Shown here: in pieces, positions 17,976-27,867 of the stretch
How the letters are laid out: every line of letters begins with the position of its first letter
Position numbering within the stretch: position 1 is the first letter of the stretch
Source: Saprospira grandis str. Lewin
GTDB lineage: Bacteria > Bacteroidota > Bacteroidia > Chitinophagales > Saprospiraceae
Length of the DNA stretch: 64,000 nt
Assembly: GCF_000250635.1 (NCBI RefSeq)
Contig: NC_016940.1
Coordinates: 3,658,501-3,722,500, forward strand
Reading direction: 5' to 3'
Notes under the pieces: generated by a model
The model's database searches: none
What the model was told of the DNA's origin: nothing
Seen by the model: only the letters and a program-made list of their open reading frames with translations
Translations under genes and position numbers: made by a program

Positions 17976-19841
17976 ATGCTTAGTCGATTTCCCCTGGCTT
18001 TATTTATTTGCCTGATCAGTAGTTGTTTGTGGGCGCAGCCTTTGTCTAAAAAGGCGATTAAAAAGTTGCCAGCCTGTGATGCGGCCGATGAGTTATTATC
18101 AGCGCATCAGCCTCGAGAAGATCCTTATAAGGGCATGCGGATCCGTTCTTTTTATTTATACATGCGAGATAGTACGGCTTTGGCGATAGATCTGTATTTG
18201 CCTAAAAACATAAAGGCGGGAGATCGTTTGCCGACCATTGTACGGCAGACTCGTTATTGGCGGCGGCCGCAGTTGCGCTTTCCCTTTAGTTTGTTTTCTA
18301 AGGGCTTATTGGGCCGAACGGGCAAGATGGTACAGCGCTTTTTGGATGAGGGCTATGCAATTGTGAATGTAGATGTCCGGGGTTCTGGGGCTTCTTTTGG
18401 GCAGCGCTTGCACCCTTGGAGTCCAGAGGAGCAGGCCGATGGAGCTGAAATTTTGGATTGGATTGTGGCGCAGCCCTGGTCCAATGGCCAGATTGGGAGT
18501 TTGGGCGTTTCTTATGGGGGCACGGCTGCCGAGTTTTTGGCTATACAGCAGCATCCTAATCTCAAGGCGGTGGCCCTGATGTTTTCTTTATATGATGTGT
18601 ATGCGGACAATGCTTTTCCGGGCGGTATTCATAACCGCTGGTTTACTTCTAATTGGGGTGATGCCAATGCCTTGATGGATGCCAATGAGTTGCCCCCAAA
18701 TGCCGAGGCCTACAAATGGTTGATTAAAGGGGTGGCGCCTGTGCGCAAGAAAAAGAAGCAATTGGGCAAGGCGGTGAGTAGCCATGAAGAGAATAAAAAT
18801 GTGCATGAAGGGGCTTTAGAGGTTGATTTTCGAGATGATCGTCCTCGGCAAGGGGCGGGCCGCAAAGTCGATTATTTTAGTCCCCACCATTATATTGATG
18901 CCCTGCGTGCTTCTGGGGTGGCGGTTTACTCTTATAGCGGCTGGCAGGATGGGGCCTATGCCGAGGCGGCCATCAAGCGGCATTTAGATTTGGGGGCGGG
19001 GGCGCATAAATTGATGTTGGGTCCTTGGGAGCATGGCGGCGCCTACAATATTAGTCCCTATTGTCCGTCTTTGGCCCAATTCGATCATGCGGGCGAGCTG
19101 CTCAAGTTCTTCGATTATCATTTGAAGGGGCAAAAAAATGCCTTGGTCCAAGAAGCGCCCATACATTATTATAGCATTGGGGCCGAGTGCTGGCGGGCGG
19201 CTCAAACTTGGCCTCCTGCGGCAGTCGTTTGGGACAGTTTATTTTTGTCGGATGCGGGTTTGCAGCCTCGTTTTGCCCCCTTAAGTGAGCAAAAAATAGT
19301 GGCCGATCATCAGTTTGGTACGGGGAAAGTGAATCGCTGGACCGCCGTGAATGGCAAGGTGAAGAGTCCTTACACTTATGCTGATTGGGCCCAGCGCTCT
19401 GCCTCTTTACTGCATTTTGATGGTCCTCTTTTAGAGTCGCCGCTAGAAATTGTAGGGGAGAGCAAATTGCAGTTGCAGCTACAATCTACCGAAGATTTGG
19501 CCGATATCTATGTCTATCTTTCCGAGCTCAAGGCCGATGGCAGTGTTCATTATATCACGGAGGGCCAATTGCGGGCCAGTCATCGCCCCAAAACTGCTTG
19601 GCAATCGAGCCATTTGCGCAAAGATGCCCAGGCGGTTGTTGCCCAGCAATGGCTAGAATTGCGTTTGCAGCTTTTGCCAGTGGCTTGGCAGTTGCAAAAA
19701 GGCTCTCGCCTGCGCCTTTCTTTGGCCTCTAGCGATAAGGACATTTTTGAGGGCGCTTATACCGATAAAGAATACGATTTGTTGTTCCGCTCGATCCAAG
19801 AGGCCCGCTCTTTTTTGCTGCTCCCTGTTTATCAAGAGTAA
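17976..19841 (+). CDS. CocE/NonD (S15-type) secreted hydrolase
   Basis: A 621-residue alpha/beta hydrolase with a signal peptide (about 1-20). The S15 N-terminal catalytic domain has GYAIVNVDVRGSGASFG, the nucleophile elbow GSLGVSYGG (Ser179), and a late LGPWEHGGAYN with the candidate catalytic His. The C-terminal ~200 residues form the X-Pro dipeptidyl-peptidase-type jelly roll (SKLQLQLQSTEDLADIYVYLSEL, GSRLRLSLASSD). Family members hydrolyse acyl esters, glutaryl-7-ACA or X-Pro peptides; which applies here is unknown. It is likely periplasmic or surface-located. Confidence 0.9.
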   Translation: MLSRFPLALFICLISSCLWAQPLSKKAIKKLPACDAADELLSAHQPREDPYKGMRIRSFYLYMRDSTALAIDLYLPKNIKAGDRLPTIVRQTRYWRRPQLRFPFSLFSKGLLGRTGKMVQRFLDEGYAIVNVDVRGSGASFGQRLHPWSPEEQADGAEILDWIVAQPWSNGQIGSLGVSYGGTAAEFLAIQQHPNLKAVALMFSLYDVYADNAFPGGIHNRWFTSNWGDANALMDANELPPNAEAYKWLIKGVAPVRKKKKQLGKAVSSHEENKNVHEGALEVDFRDDRPRQGAGRKVDYFSPHHYIDALRASGVAVYSYSGWQDGAYAEAAIKRHLDLGAGAHKLMLGPWEHGGAYNISPYCPSLAQFDHAGELLKFFDYHLKGQKNALVQEAPIHYYSIGAECWRAAQTWPPAAVVWDSLFLSDAGLQPRFAPLSEQKIVADHQFGTGKVNRWTAVNGKVKSPYTYADWAQRSASLLHFDGPLLESPLEIVGESKLQLQLQSTEDLADIYVYLSELKADGSVHYITEGQLRASHRPKTAWQSSHLRKDAQAVVAQQWLELRLQLLPVAWQLQKGSRLRLSLASSDKDIFEGAYTDKEYDLLFRSIQEARSFLLLPVYQE

Positions 19842-19921
19842 AGCTGCTTTGCCAGCCACACACAACTTTAATCATCATTTAGGCATCTTTTATCTATACC
19901 TATCTTATACTAAATAGCTTA

Positions 19922-20344
19922 ATGATGATTAGATTTAGCCTCTTGTTTTTAGTTTTATGTTATGCCCCTTCTATTTTGTATGCGCAAAAAGAGGATAGTA
20001 GCGCTAATATTATTGTGGATGGATATCGAGAGCCGCTAACTATAGATGAGTTAATCCCTGAAGTTGTTCGATCAGCGATAGATACAAACTGCTATGATGT
20101 TTTTTTACATAAATTAGACTGTATTAAGCTAGGGATACTGTTTAATAAATTTGATCAATGTGAATCAGGGAGTATTTTTTTGCTTAGGCATATAGATGCA
20201 CCCCAAAAAGTGATCGGTTATGGAGAACTAGAGTCGCTAGAAAACTCTATTTGGTTTTATAGGGAGGAAGATGTTTTATATACCCTTAAAATTGAAGATG
20301 GGAATTATAAAGTGCATGCAAAAGCGTTTAAAATAGAAGGTTAG
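19922..20344 (+). CDS. Small secreted hypothetical protein
   Basis: A 140-residue protein with a signal peptide (about 1-22, ending ILYAQ). The mature part has two Cys pairs spaced through it (NCYDVFLHKLDC, FDQCESGS) and no recognisable domain. The gene is AT-rich compared with the CocE gene before it, and a family A repeat starts directly after its stop codon. Confidence 0.7.
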   Translation: MMIRFSLLFLVLCYAPSILYAQKEDSSANIIVDGYREPLTIDELIPEVVRSAIDTNCYDVFLHKLDCIKLGILFNKFDQCESGSIFLLRHIDAPQKVIGYGELESLENSIWFYREEDVLYTLKIEDGNYKVHAKAFKIEG

Positions 20345-20860
20345 GGGCCTCCCGCCTTCGGCGGGCGCTACGTTTCGGGGCTCGCAGGTCTGCTCGGCCC
20401 TGCGGCGCAAAGCGCCTGGGTCTGGCCTTCGGCCACCCCTGCACATCGCTAGGCCGCTCAGCTGTCTTTTTTCTTTGGGCTATTTTCTTCGGCGGCTGGG
20501 CAGTTTTGGGTCCTTAGAAGCAATGAAAGCGAACAAGGACTTTAGTCCGTCAGTTCGCTCAAGGCTACAACCCTGGGCTTCAGCCCAGGGCAGTAAGGAT
20601 AGCGACTTACTAGTCCCTCAACTTTTTCTTGGGAATTTGGAAAAAAGGGAGGGGAAGAGAGAAGAAGCCTTTTCAGAACTAGTTGGTTTTGGGCCCATGG
20701 GCTAAAGCCCATGCTTGTGGGGCTATGCAAACTGGCGGGCTAAAGCCCTTGTTTGCTATAAAAATGGAAAAGGTTCGCTCCAAGAAAAAACAATAGCTCA
20801 ACTACAACGGTAAAGAAAAATCCCCTCGAAGGAGGAAATGGCGATTTTTTAGATAGAAAC
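20345..20860. repeat. Gene-free stretch: family A copy 7 and mosaic family B cluster 2
   Basis: Family A copy 7 (20345-20455, plus) has the palindrome GGCGC-AAA-GCGCC. Downstream modules are GGACTTTAGTCC, CCTGGGCTTCAGCCCAGG, the string AGTCCCTCAACTTTTTCTT, GGGCTAAAGCCC twice, and AAAAATCCCCTCGAAGGAGG. The same modules recur in other clusters in the same or similar order. Confidence 0.85.
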
Positions 20861-20874
20861 TCCACCTTAAATTA
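20861..20874. mobile_element. Solo IS3-type terminal inverted repeat
   Basis: TCCACCTTAAATTA is identical over 14 bases to the right end of the IS3 element at 45747-45760. No transposase sequence is attached on either side. It looks like a leftover end of a deleted or recombined element. Confidence 0.5.
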
Positions 20875-20906
20875 AGAGCCTCCCGTTGTCTGCAGCTTTG
20901 TTGTGA

Positions 20907-21047
20907 CCGAAACTTGGTTTTAGCATTAAATTTAATAATGACTACGCTTTTCGTAAAGTTTACCATTCTTCTTATAGAGGGACTAAGATATTTGATAGAG
21001 TAATTGATGGTGATAAAAAAGTTTTAAATCGAAGGTTTGGGCCTTAA
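20907..21047 (+). pseudogene. Orphan C-terminal coding fragment
   Basis: An open frame without a start codon that ends at TAA 21045-21047. It encodes about 46 residues ending DYAFRKVYHSSYRG, TKIFDRVIDGDKK and LNRRFGP. The composition is protein-like, not repeat-like. It ends 10 bp before the next gene and starts 33 bp after the solo IS3 end. The parent family is not recognised. A decayed gene tail is the simplest reading. Confidence 0.35.
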
Positions 21048-21057
21048 AAATATAAAT

Positions 21058-22092
21058 ATGAAGTTTCTTTTAGTTTTTTTGATATCTATTCCTTTTGTTT
21101 TGAGAGGGCAGGAGTTAGTTGTAACTCCTGAAATGTCGTTAAAGACGATATCTAATGATACAAACTATTATTCAAAGGTTTCTTTTATATTCGGTGAATG
21201 TAAGTTCATTTCAGAAGTTGTAGAAAAACATCAAGATGTCTCATCACTAGGTATCGATGTGGCATCATTTAGACAACTTAAAAAGTTTTTGTGCGAGTTT
21301 AAGAATTTAGATACATTATCATTAGGGGAATTTACCGATAGAGCTGAAGTACGTTATAAAATACCTAAATGTTTTTCTTCAAAAGGAATAAAGTCTTTTG
21401 AAACTTCTTGGAAGTTTAAAAATCGAAAAAGCATTGAAGAATGGTTGATAGTTAATAATTCATGGACCAATCTATTGATGCACAATCAACATGTAAAAAA
21501 TTCCACATTTCAATATTTAGTAAGATTGCCAAATATTTACGAAATAGCTGTAGGAGGAGATAATATAAAAATGATCAACTTAGATAAAATATCTCCTTCA
21601 CTTAAAGCACTGTATTTAAATACAGATAAAACCATTTACTTCAATACTTTGAACTATAAAGATTCTATATACATTGATGGTTGTAAACTAGATCTAGAAG
21701 ACAGTATAACTTCAAAGTTGTTATTGAGTAAAAGAGTATCTGTAACAGGGTTAAACTTAAGAGGGGTGAAACAATTTTCTCCTGTAATTTTGGAATTAGA
21801 TGATGTCAATTATATAAAGTTAAATTTAGGCGATATTACAGCAACTAATTTAGACATTATGAAGAAAATGAAAGGGCTTAAAACACTCTTTATTTTTGTT
21901 ACAAAAAACGATTTTCTGAAGAATAAGTCATCGCTACTAAATATAAGAATGTTGAAAGGGGTGGAAAGTATTTTTTTTCAAACTTCTACTAATTCAGTTA
22001 GAAAAAAAATCCAAGGATTAGAGAAGAATATGTTTGATCAAATTATTCATAGTTCTTATTACGGGAAGGAGTTGTATTATCAAATTCGATAG
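21058..22092 (+). CDS. Secreted hypothetical protein with irregular leucine-rich pattern
   Basis: The ATG at 21058 is chosen because it gives an immediate signal peptide (KFLLVFLISIPFVLRGQ); the frame is open back to a TTG at 21037. About 344 residues. The mature part alternates short beta-like segments such as LKKFLCEFKNLDTLSLG, PNIYEIAVGGDN and SLKALYLNTD, reminiscent of divergent leucine-rich repeats, but no strict consensus is met. The gene is strongly AT-rich, unlike its neighbours, and is bordered by a decayed gene tail and an IS1182 element. Acquisition by transfer is likely. The role is unknown. Confidence 0.7.
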   Translation: MKFLLVFLISIPFVLRGQELVVTPEMSLKTISNDTNYYSKVSFIFGECKFISEVVEKHQDVSSLGIDVASFRQLKKFLCEFKNLDTLSLGEFTDRAEVRYKIPKCFSSKGIKSFETSWKFKNRKSIEEWLIVNNSWTNLLMHNQHVKNSTFQYLVRLPNIYEIAVGGDNIKMINLDKISPSLKALYLNTDKTIYFNTLNYKDSIYIDGCKLDLEDSITSKLLLSKRVSVTGLNLRGVKQFSPVILELDDVNYIKLNLGDITATNLDIMKKMKGLKTLFIFVTKNDFLKNKSSLLNIRMLKGVESIFFQTSTNSVRKKIQGLEKNMFDQIIHSSYYGKELYYQIR

Positions 22093-22142
22093 TCTTAGGT
22101 GCTCATCCATATCAATAGCCCCGTCTGTATTGATTTGCAGTT

Positions 22143-22401
22143 GGGGCTTCCCGCCTTCGGCGGGCGGTTACTCCCGTTGGTCGTCGAACTGCGAACTAAA
22201 GTTCTTGTTGTCGTTCGGTGGCTCGCTGTTACTTGCTTCGCTGCGTCGGCTCCCGTTGGTCGGGTCGCTCGGCTCTGCGCGGGCTGTGCCCGCTGGGTCT
22301 GGCCTTCGGCCCCCCCTGCACATCGGTTACTCCCTTTGGTCGTCGAAGACGCCCTAAAGGGCTTGTTGTGGCCTGCGGCCCTAGGGGCCTGCTATATGGG
22401 C
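22143..22401 (+). repeat. Family A repeat, copy 8, cut by the IS1182 element
   Basis: Variable palindrome GCGGGC-TGT-GCCCGC. Two nested modules carry GAACTAAAGTTC and GCCCTAAAGGGC. The right end (GGGCCTGCTATATGGGC) is interrupted by the insertion sequence. The sequence after the element (CAATTAACGAATGCA) continues as it does in the uninterrupted copy near 8815-8850. Confidence 0.85.
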
Positions 22402-24259
22402 GGGGCTGTTGAAAAAGACATTAGCTAATTACTTTTACCCAAAAACTATATAGGTATATAGTTGTATAAGTTGTCTATTTTTTGTAAATTTAAGGATGAA
22501 AAGAAAAGCTGTATTTCGCAATAGCCAACAAAATCAGATGAGCATGTTTCCTGAGGATTTAGGAGCATGGATTCCAGCAGATCACCCTGTTCGAGTTGTC
22601 AATCAAGTGATTGAACAAGTCAACTTGAAACGCCTATATGATAGTTATAAAGGTGGAGGAAGCTCATCTTACGACCCGAAAATGATGATTAAAGTGTTGA
22701 TTTATGCCTATTTAGACAACACTTATTCTTCTCGAAAAATAGAAAAAGCCTTAAAAGAGAGTATTCCTTTTATTTGGTTGAGTGGCCGTTCTACTCCAGA
22801 TCATTCTACGATTAGTATATTTCGCTCAAAGCGCCTACAAGGCTTTGAGGGAGAGATGTTTAAAGATATATTTACAGATATCGTTTTGCTACTTGCAGAA
22901 GCAGGTCTAGTTGATTTGCAAGATGTTTATACAGATGGGACAAAATTAGAGGCTAATGCAAATCGCTATACTTATGTTTGGGCCAATCGTTTATCTAGTA
23001 GTAAAGAAAAAATCAGAGAGCGCCTGGAAGGTTTCTGGGCTTATTTAGAAGGCCTGTATAAGTCTGAGGAACAAGAGATTGAGCCCTTAAATTTAGGGAA
23101 AAAGGCTAGCTCAGAAAAGATACAAGAGACTGTTGATAGAATCAATCAGTTAGTATCAGATAAGGAAATAAAAGCAAAGATCGCCAAGGAAGAAAAAAAA
23201 ACTTAAGGGCGATAAATAAATTTGCAGATCGCTATAAACGTTATGAAGATCAGGAAGCTATTATAGATGGCCGTGGAAGTTATAGTAAAACGGATCATGA
23301 TGCCACCTTTATGCGAACTAAGGATGATCATTTAAAAAATGGCCAGCTTAAAGCAAATTACAATATTCAATTTTCGACATCCAATAGAGTAATTACTCAT
23401 TATTCAGTAGAGCGAACATCTTCTGATATGGCCACCTATATCCGTCATTTAGAGGGATTTAAAGAGCGTTATAATTTTTATCCCAAGCAAGTTACCGCAG
23501 ATGCTGGCTATGGAAGCGAAGAAAATTATCTTTTTTTAGAAGAAAAAGGAATAGAGGGTTTTGTAAAGTATGGCTCTTTTTACAGAGAGCATCGAAGAAA
23601 TTTTAAAACAAAAGAGTTTGCGAATGCTAGAAACCTTCACTATGATGAAAAAGGTGACTTTTATATTTGTCCTGTTGGGAAAAAAATAAACCGAATAGGA
23701 GAGACTAAAAAGACACTTCGGTCAGGCTACATTAAAGAAACAAATATATATGAAGCAGCAGACTGTAAGGGCTGTGCGCTGATGGAGCCCTGCTTAAAAC
23801 AGAACTCAAATAAAAAAACCTCTACAAATCGAAGAATCCATAGAACGCCTAATCTAGAGCGATTAAGAGCCAAAGCAAGAAAATTACTTTTAAGTGAAGA
23901 GGGGATTAGAAAACGAAAACAAAGATCAGTAGATGTTGAAGGCTGTTTTGGAGAGCTAAAACAAAACAAAGGCTTTCGGCGACTGATGCTTCGAGGATTA
24001 AAGAAGGTGAATATAGAGGTCGGCTTGCTTGCTATGAGTATGAATATTGCCAAACTAGCAAAGCATAAAGCTCGAACTATGGACGAAGTCTGTCCAAAAA
24101 CATCAAAAACGACTCTTTTTAACAGAAATAACAAAAGTATTGCCGCAAAAAGAGGGTAATTAAGGGGCAAGTATTGCCTTTTTGTAAAAAAATGGACACT
24201 TATTAACATTTTTTATTTTTTTAGTCCTAAAAATGACTTTTGACTTCCTCAACAGCCCC
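22402..24259 (+). mobile_element. IS1182-family insertion sequence
   Basis: About 1.86 kb. Ends share the inverted repeat GGGGCTGTTGA (left at 22402; right as TCAACAGCCCC ending at 24259), followed by a weaker AAG match. The single transposase gene is split by a frameshift. The element sits inside a family A/B repeat cluster, so insertion did not damage a gene. Confidence 0.8.
22496..24159 (+). CDS. IS1182-family DDE transposase, split by a -1 frameshift
   Basis: Two frames together make one IS1182 transposase of about 550 residues. Frame one (22496-23206) has MFPEDLGAWIPADHPVRVV, STPDHSTISIFR and the first catalytic Asp in YTDGTKLEANANRYTYVW. Frame two is open from about 23194 and carries VTADAGYGSEENY (second Asp) and VEGCFGELKQNKGFRR (Glu). 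The junction is a run of nine A at 23193-23201, where a -1 slip (GAA AAA AAA ACT TAA becoming AAA AAA AAC TTA AGG) restores the full protein. This could be programmed frameshifting on A_AAA_AAA, a disabling mutation, or a homopolymer sequencing error. Most IS1182 transposases are single-frame. Confidence 0.85.
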
Positions 24260-24803
24260 CCAATTAACGAATGCATTTTTGTGTTCAATGGAGGGTTGAA
24301 ACCCTCCATAAATAAACATTTTTCAGCCCGTGCTTTCTTCTTCGGCGGTTGGGCGGCTTTGGCCCATGGGCTAAAGCCCATGGTTGTGGGGCTATGCAAA
24401 CTGGCGGGCTAAAGCCCTTGTTTGCTGTTTATTAGAATGCATTATGGGCCGATGGTTTTAACCGTCGGCTCATTTTCATTGCATCCATCTAGTATGGCGA
24501 CTTTTGTTGCTGTGGGTTTTAACCCACTGGTCCAAAACAACAACCGCCAAACAATAAGCGCAAAGAAAAATCCCCTCGAATGAGGGGATGACGATTTTTT
24601 CAATAGCCTAGGGCCTTGGCCCTAGGGTTCCCATAAAATTTATGGGGGAGAAAAAAGAAAATCAAACTACCGAATAAAAAATAACCCTTGTTCAAAGCGG
24701 TAGAGGATTTTAATCCTCTCCGCACTATAGATGTAGAATAGGGTTGTTGTATGGCTGCTGGTTTCAACCTGCAGCCACAGCGAGCAGGCGGCGAAGCCGC
24801 CGC
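24260..24803. repeat. Gene-free stretch: mosaic family B cluster 3
   Basis: Contains GGAGGGTTGAAACCCTCC, GGGCTAAAGCCC twice, a GGTTTTAACC unit, TCCCCTCGAATGAGGGGA, CCTAGGGCCTTGGCCCTAGG, GAGGATTTTAATCCTC and GGTTTCAACC. From about 24560 on, the module order is almost the same as at 53570-53790. No gene is supported. Confidence 0.8.
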
Positions 24804-24927
24804 AGGCCTAGGGGCCTGAAAGGGGGCCGCGCAGCGGCAGACCCAGCCAGCTTGCTGGCGCAGGGCCGAGCAGACCTGCGAGCCCTGAAAGGGCCCGGCC
24901 GCCGAAGGCGGCAGGCCCCAAAAAAAT
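24804..24927 (-). repeat. Family A repeat, copy 9
   Basis: Minus orientation, head 20 bp from the RND exporter stop. The variable palindrome is GCCAGC-TT-GCTGGC, as in copy 6. The head hairpin is CCGCCGAAGGCGG. Confidence 0.88.
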
Positions 24928-24947
24928 AGGATCATTTAAATGACAAA

Positions 24948-27218
24948 TTACTCCTGCAGCTCTTCCCCAAAGCGCAAAATCAAGGCAGGCAAAAGCAATA
25001 AATCCGCTAAAAGGGCCAAAAACAAACAAATACTGGTGTATAAGCCAATGTAAAAGGTGCCCATAAAGCTAGAAAAGAGCAGGCAACTAAAGCCGCTAAC
25101 CAAGATCAAAGTGGTGACGACAATGGCTTTGCCTGTACCCCGAAAACAGCTTCGTAGCGCCTCGGCTTTGCTTTTGGCCTCTTGGCTGGCCAAGCGATAG
25201 GCCGCCATAAAATGGATGGAGTCATCGACCGCAATGCCAAAGGCAATAATGAATAGGATAGAGGTGGAAATCTTGATGTCTACGCCATTCCAGGCCATTA
25301 GTGCGCCCACCAAGGCCAAGGGCAAAATGTTGGGCAAAAGCGCAATGCTCGCCATCCGCCAAGAGCGAAAGAGGTAGAGCATGAGCAGAAAAATAAAGAG
25401 AAAACAGAGCAAGAGCCCATAAAAGACATTATCCGCAATGCACTGGTTGTTGATGTCCATCAGATAGGCAGAGCCCGTCAAGCGATAGTCTATGAGCTGG
25501 TCGAGCTCTTGCTCTCGGATAAATTGGGCCAAGGCCGCATGCCGCTTTTGGGCCTCCAAACTGCCCATATCGGGCATTTTTCCAGCAAAACGCCCCCTTT
25601 TTCCTTGGGGTAAAACCACCAAGGGATAACGCCCATTGGCCAAGAAATTAGCCTCTATTTTTTGGGCCTTTTTCCATTCGGACCGATTCTGAGGTAGCCG
25701 ATAATAGTCCGCCTTGCCCGAATGCGTCATCCGATTGGCCATTTTTAATCGGGCCAAAGGACTAAACATACTCCCCAAACCATAATCCTCCAGTAAATAG
25801 CGCTCTAGTGGGTCCAAAGCCCGCAAAACTGCCGTATCCGACAGGCTTTTACTGCTGTCTCGCAAGATGATTTCCATCTCAAATTGACGGGTTCCCTTAA
25901 ACTCATTTTCAAAAAAACGAGAGTCTACAATCTGTGGGTGCCGCTCACTCAAATCATCCAGGACATGCTGGTTGATCCGCAACTGACTACTGCCCCAAAG
26001 CCCTAGAGCCATCAGCAAAAGAGAACCGATGATGATTTTCCCATAATGCCCCTCTACCCAAAGCGCCAAACGGCCCAATTGCTGCTGCCAAAAGTCGTCT
26101 TTGGCGGCTTTTAGTTGGAAGTTTGCCTGGCTGATCATGAGCAGGGCCGGGAAAAAACTATAGGTTAGTAAAAAGGCATAAATAAGGCCCAAAGCCGCAA
26201 AAGCACCTAGGTTAATCAATGGACTCACATTGGAAAATAGTAGGCTCAAAAAGCCGATAATCGTGGTCCCGCTGGTCAAAATAGTAGCCCGCCCAACTTC
26301 TTTGATGGCCTGCTTGAGCGCTAGCTTTTTGGCCTGCCCGGCCTGCAAGCCGAGCAAAAATTTACTAAATAAATGAATCACATTAGAAATCCCAATAATG
26401 AGGATAATCGTGGGAATCATATTGGAGATAAAGTCTAGCGAAAACCCTAGCCACATCATCGTTCCTAGGGTCCAAAGTACGGTAATTCCTACTACCGAAA
26501 GCGGCATCCAAACGCCCCAAAACCTTCTATAACTAAAGAAAAGGGCAATAATAATGACCAAAATAGAGAGGCCGACAAAGGTGGCTACCTCCTGTCTAGA
26601 CAAGTCGACAAAAGTGGTTTGTCCGTAGCATTTTCCCGCAAAATGCAGGGCCTTAAACTCCTCAAAAGGCTGAATCAGACTATCTATCCGCCCAATTAGC
26701 CGCTTGCAATCTTCATATTGCATGCCTTCTTTTTGCTGCATCAAAATCAAGACAGATTGCTGGTCTTCGGCAAAAAGTTGGCCCAACAAATCGGGCCGCT
26801 CCACCACCTTTAGGCTATCCTGAGCTAGCCGAGCCGCCGAGCTATCTAGGGCCAATAAAGGGCTGCTATTCATCAGGTCCATAAAAGGAACATAGCGATA
26901 AATTTCTTGCTTTGTTGGCCCAATTAGCTGCACAATTTCCTCCAATTGTAGCAAACTATTACTCAAACTATCCACCTCTTTTAGAAAAGCCGGCTGATAA
27001 ATATGTGCCCCCTTGCATTCTACGCCCAACAAAATATAATTGTTATCCCAGCCAAAACGCTCTACATATCCCTCAAAATATTCGGTTTCTTCATGCTCTA
27101 AGGGATAAAAATTTCGCAGGTCAAAATCAAATTGTATTCGGCTAATGATGCCCCAAAGCATAAAAAGGCTAATCAGGGCAGTGGCTAGCAGGATGCTAAT
27201 ATGCTGTTTTTTATTCAA
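24948..27218 (-). CDS. RND-superfamily (MMPL-type) exporter
   Basis: About 756 residues from a likely TTG start at 27218 (LNKKQHISILLATALISLF). The frame stays open further upstream, but those codons are a translated family A repeat and unlikely to be real. Layout: membrane helix 1, a large periplasmic loop (FDLRNFYPLEHEETEYFEGYVERFG), five helices including LIIGISNVIHLFSKFLLG, then the same plan repeated with GIAVDDSIHFMAAYRLA in the second half. This is the 12-helix MMPL/RND plan. Such proteins use the proton gradient to move lipids or hydrophobic compounds. It has no adapter or TolC partner here, in line with lipid-type RND proteins. Confidence 0.85.
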   Translation of the reverse strand: MNKKQHISILLATALISLFMLWGIISRIQFDFDLRNFYPLEHEETEYFEGYVERFGWDNNYILLGVECKGAHIYQPAFLKEVDSLSNSLLQLEEIVQLIGPTKQEIYRYVPFMDLMNSSPLLALDSSAARLAQDSLKVVERPDLLGQLFAEDQQSVLILMQQKEGMQYEDCKRLIGRIDSLIQPFEEFKALHFAGKCYGQTTFVDLSRQEVATFVGLSILVIIIALFFSYRRFWGVWMPLSVVGITVLWTLGTMMWLGFSLDFISNMIPTIILIIGISNVIHLFSKFLLGLQAGQAKKLALKQAIKEVGRATILTSGTTIIGFLSLLFSNVSPLINLGAFAALGLIYAFLLTYSFFPALLMISQANFQLKAAKDDFWQQQLGRLALWVEGHYGKIIIGSLLLMALGLWGSSQLRINQHVLDDLSERHPQIVDSRFFENEFKGTRQFEMEIILRDSSKSLSDTAVLRALDPLERYLLEDYGLGSMFSPLARLKMANRMTHSGKADYYRLPQNRSEWKKAQKIEANFLANGRYPLVVLPQGKRGRFAGKMPDMGSLEAQKRHAALAQFIREQELDQLIDYRLTGSAYLMDINNQCIADNVFYGLLLCFLFIFLLMLYLFRSWRMASIALLPNILPLALVGALMAWNGVDIKISTSILFIIAFGIAVDDSIHFMAAYRLASQEAKSKAEALRSCFRGTGKAIVVTTLILVSGFSCLLFSSFMGTFYIGLYTSICLFLALLADLLLLPALILRFGEELQE

Positions 27219-27867
27219 GGGTATATTGTTTTCTATTTTTGGGGCTTCCCCTCGCTTTGCTCGGGTCGGGCTGTGTCGCAGCTCGCAGGTCTGCTCGGCC
27301 CTGCAGTTTTTTTCGCTTCGCTTCAAAAAACTTGGGTCTGGCCCTTCGGGCCACTGCTATCCATCCCTAAGCCGGGCGGGCTTCGCCCGCCTCTGGACCA
27401 GCTGGTTTCCCCAGATTCGTTTTGCAGGGGCCCAAGTTCGCAAAAATAATAGAGAACTCTGATCCTGTTCGATATTTTGTGTGAACTCCCTTTTTGTAAA
27501 GGCTACTTCTTGGAGCGCTATCTTGAGCCCAAACGTTATTTTATTAGTCCCTCAACTTTTTCTGTGGAGATAGTAGAGAGGAGAATGTAAAGGAAAGGGT
27601 TTTAACCCACTGCTCCAGAAAAATAAAACCAAAACCGCCGAAGAAAAACAATGGCCTGAAAAAATTAGATGAGCGGCTGAGGGATAGAAAGCAGTGGCCG
27701 AAGGCCAGACCCAGTTTTTTTGAGCGTAGCGAAAAAAAACGCAGGGCCGAGCAGACTTGCGAGCTGCGACATAGCCCGACCCGAGCCAAAGGCGAGGGGC
27801 AGCCCCAAAAAAACAGAAATGATCAGAAAATCTTTTACAGTTTGTATATTTGGGAGAAAAGAAAGGC
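27219..27867. repeat. Gene-free stretch: family A copies 10 and 11 and mosaic modules (cluster 4)
   Basis: Copy 10 (27236-27391, plus) has palindrome arms AGTTTTTT / AAAAAACT around TCGCTTCGCTTC. Copy 11 (27675-27811, minus) has GTTTTTTT / AAAAAAAC arms around GAGCGTAGCG. Between them are the string AGTCCCTCAACTTTTTCT and GGGTTTTAACCC of family B. No gene is supported. Confidence 0.85.

Noticed and set aside
27219-27326. Upstream extension of the RND exporter to an ATG at 27326
   Set aside because: The extra ~36 residues are a translated family A repeat. The TTG at 27218 lies just before the first membrane helix.
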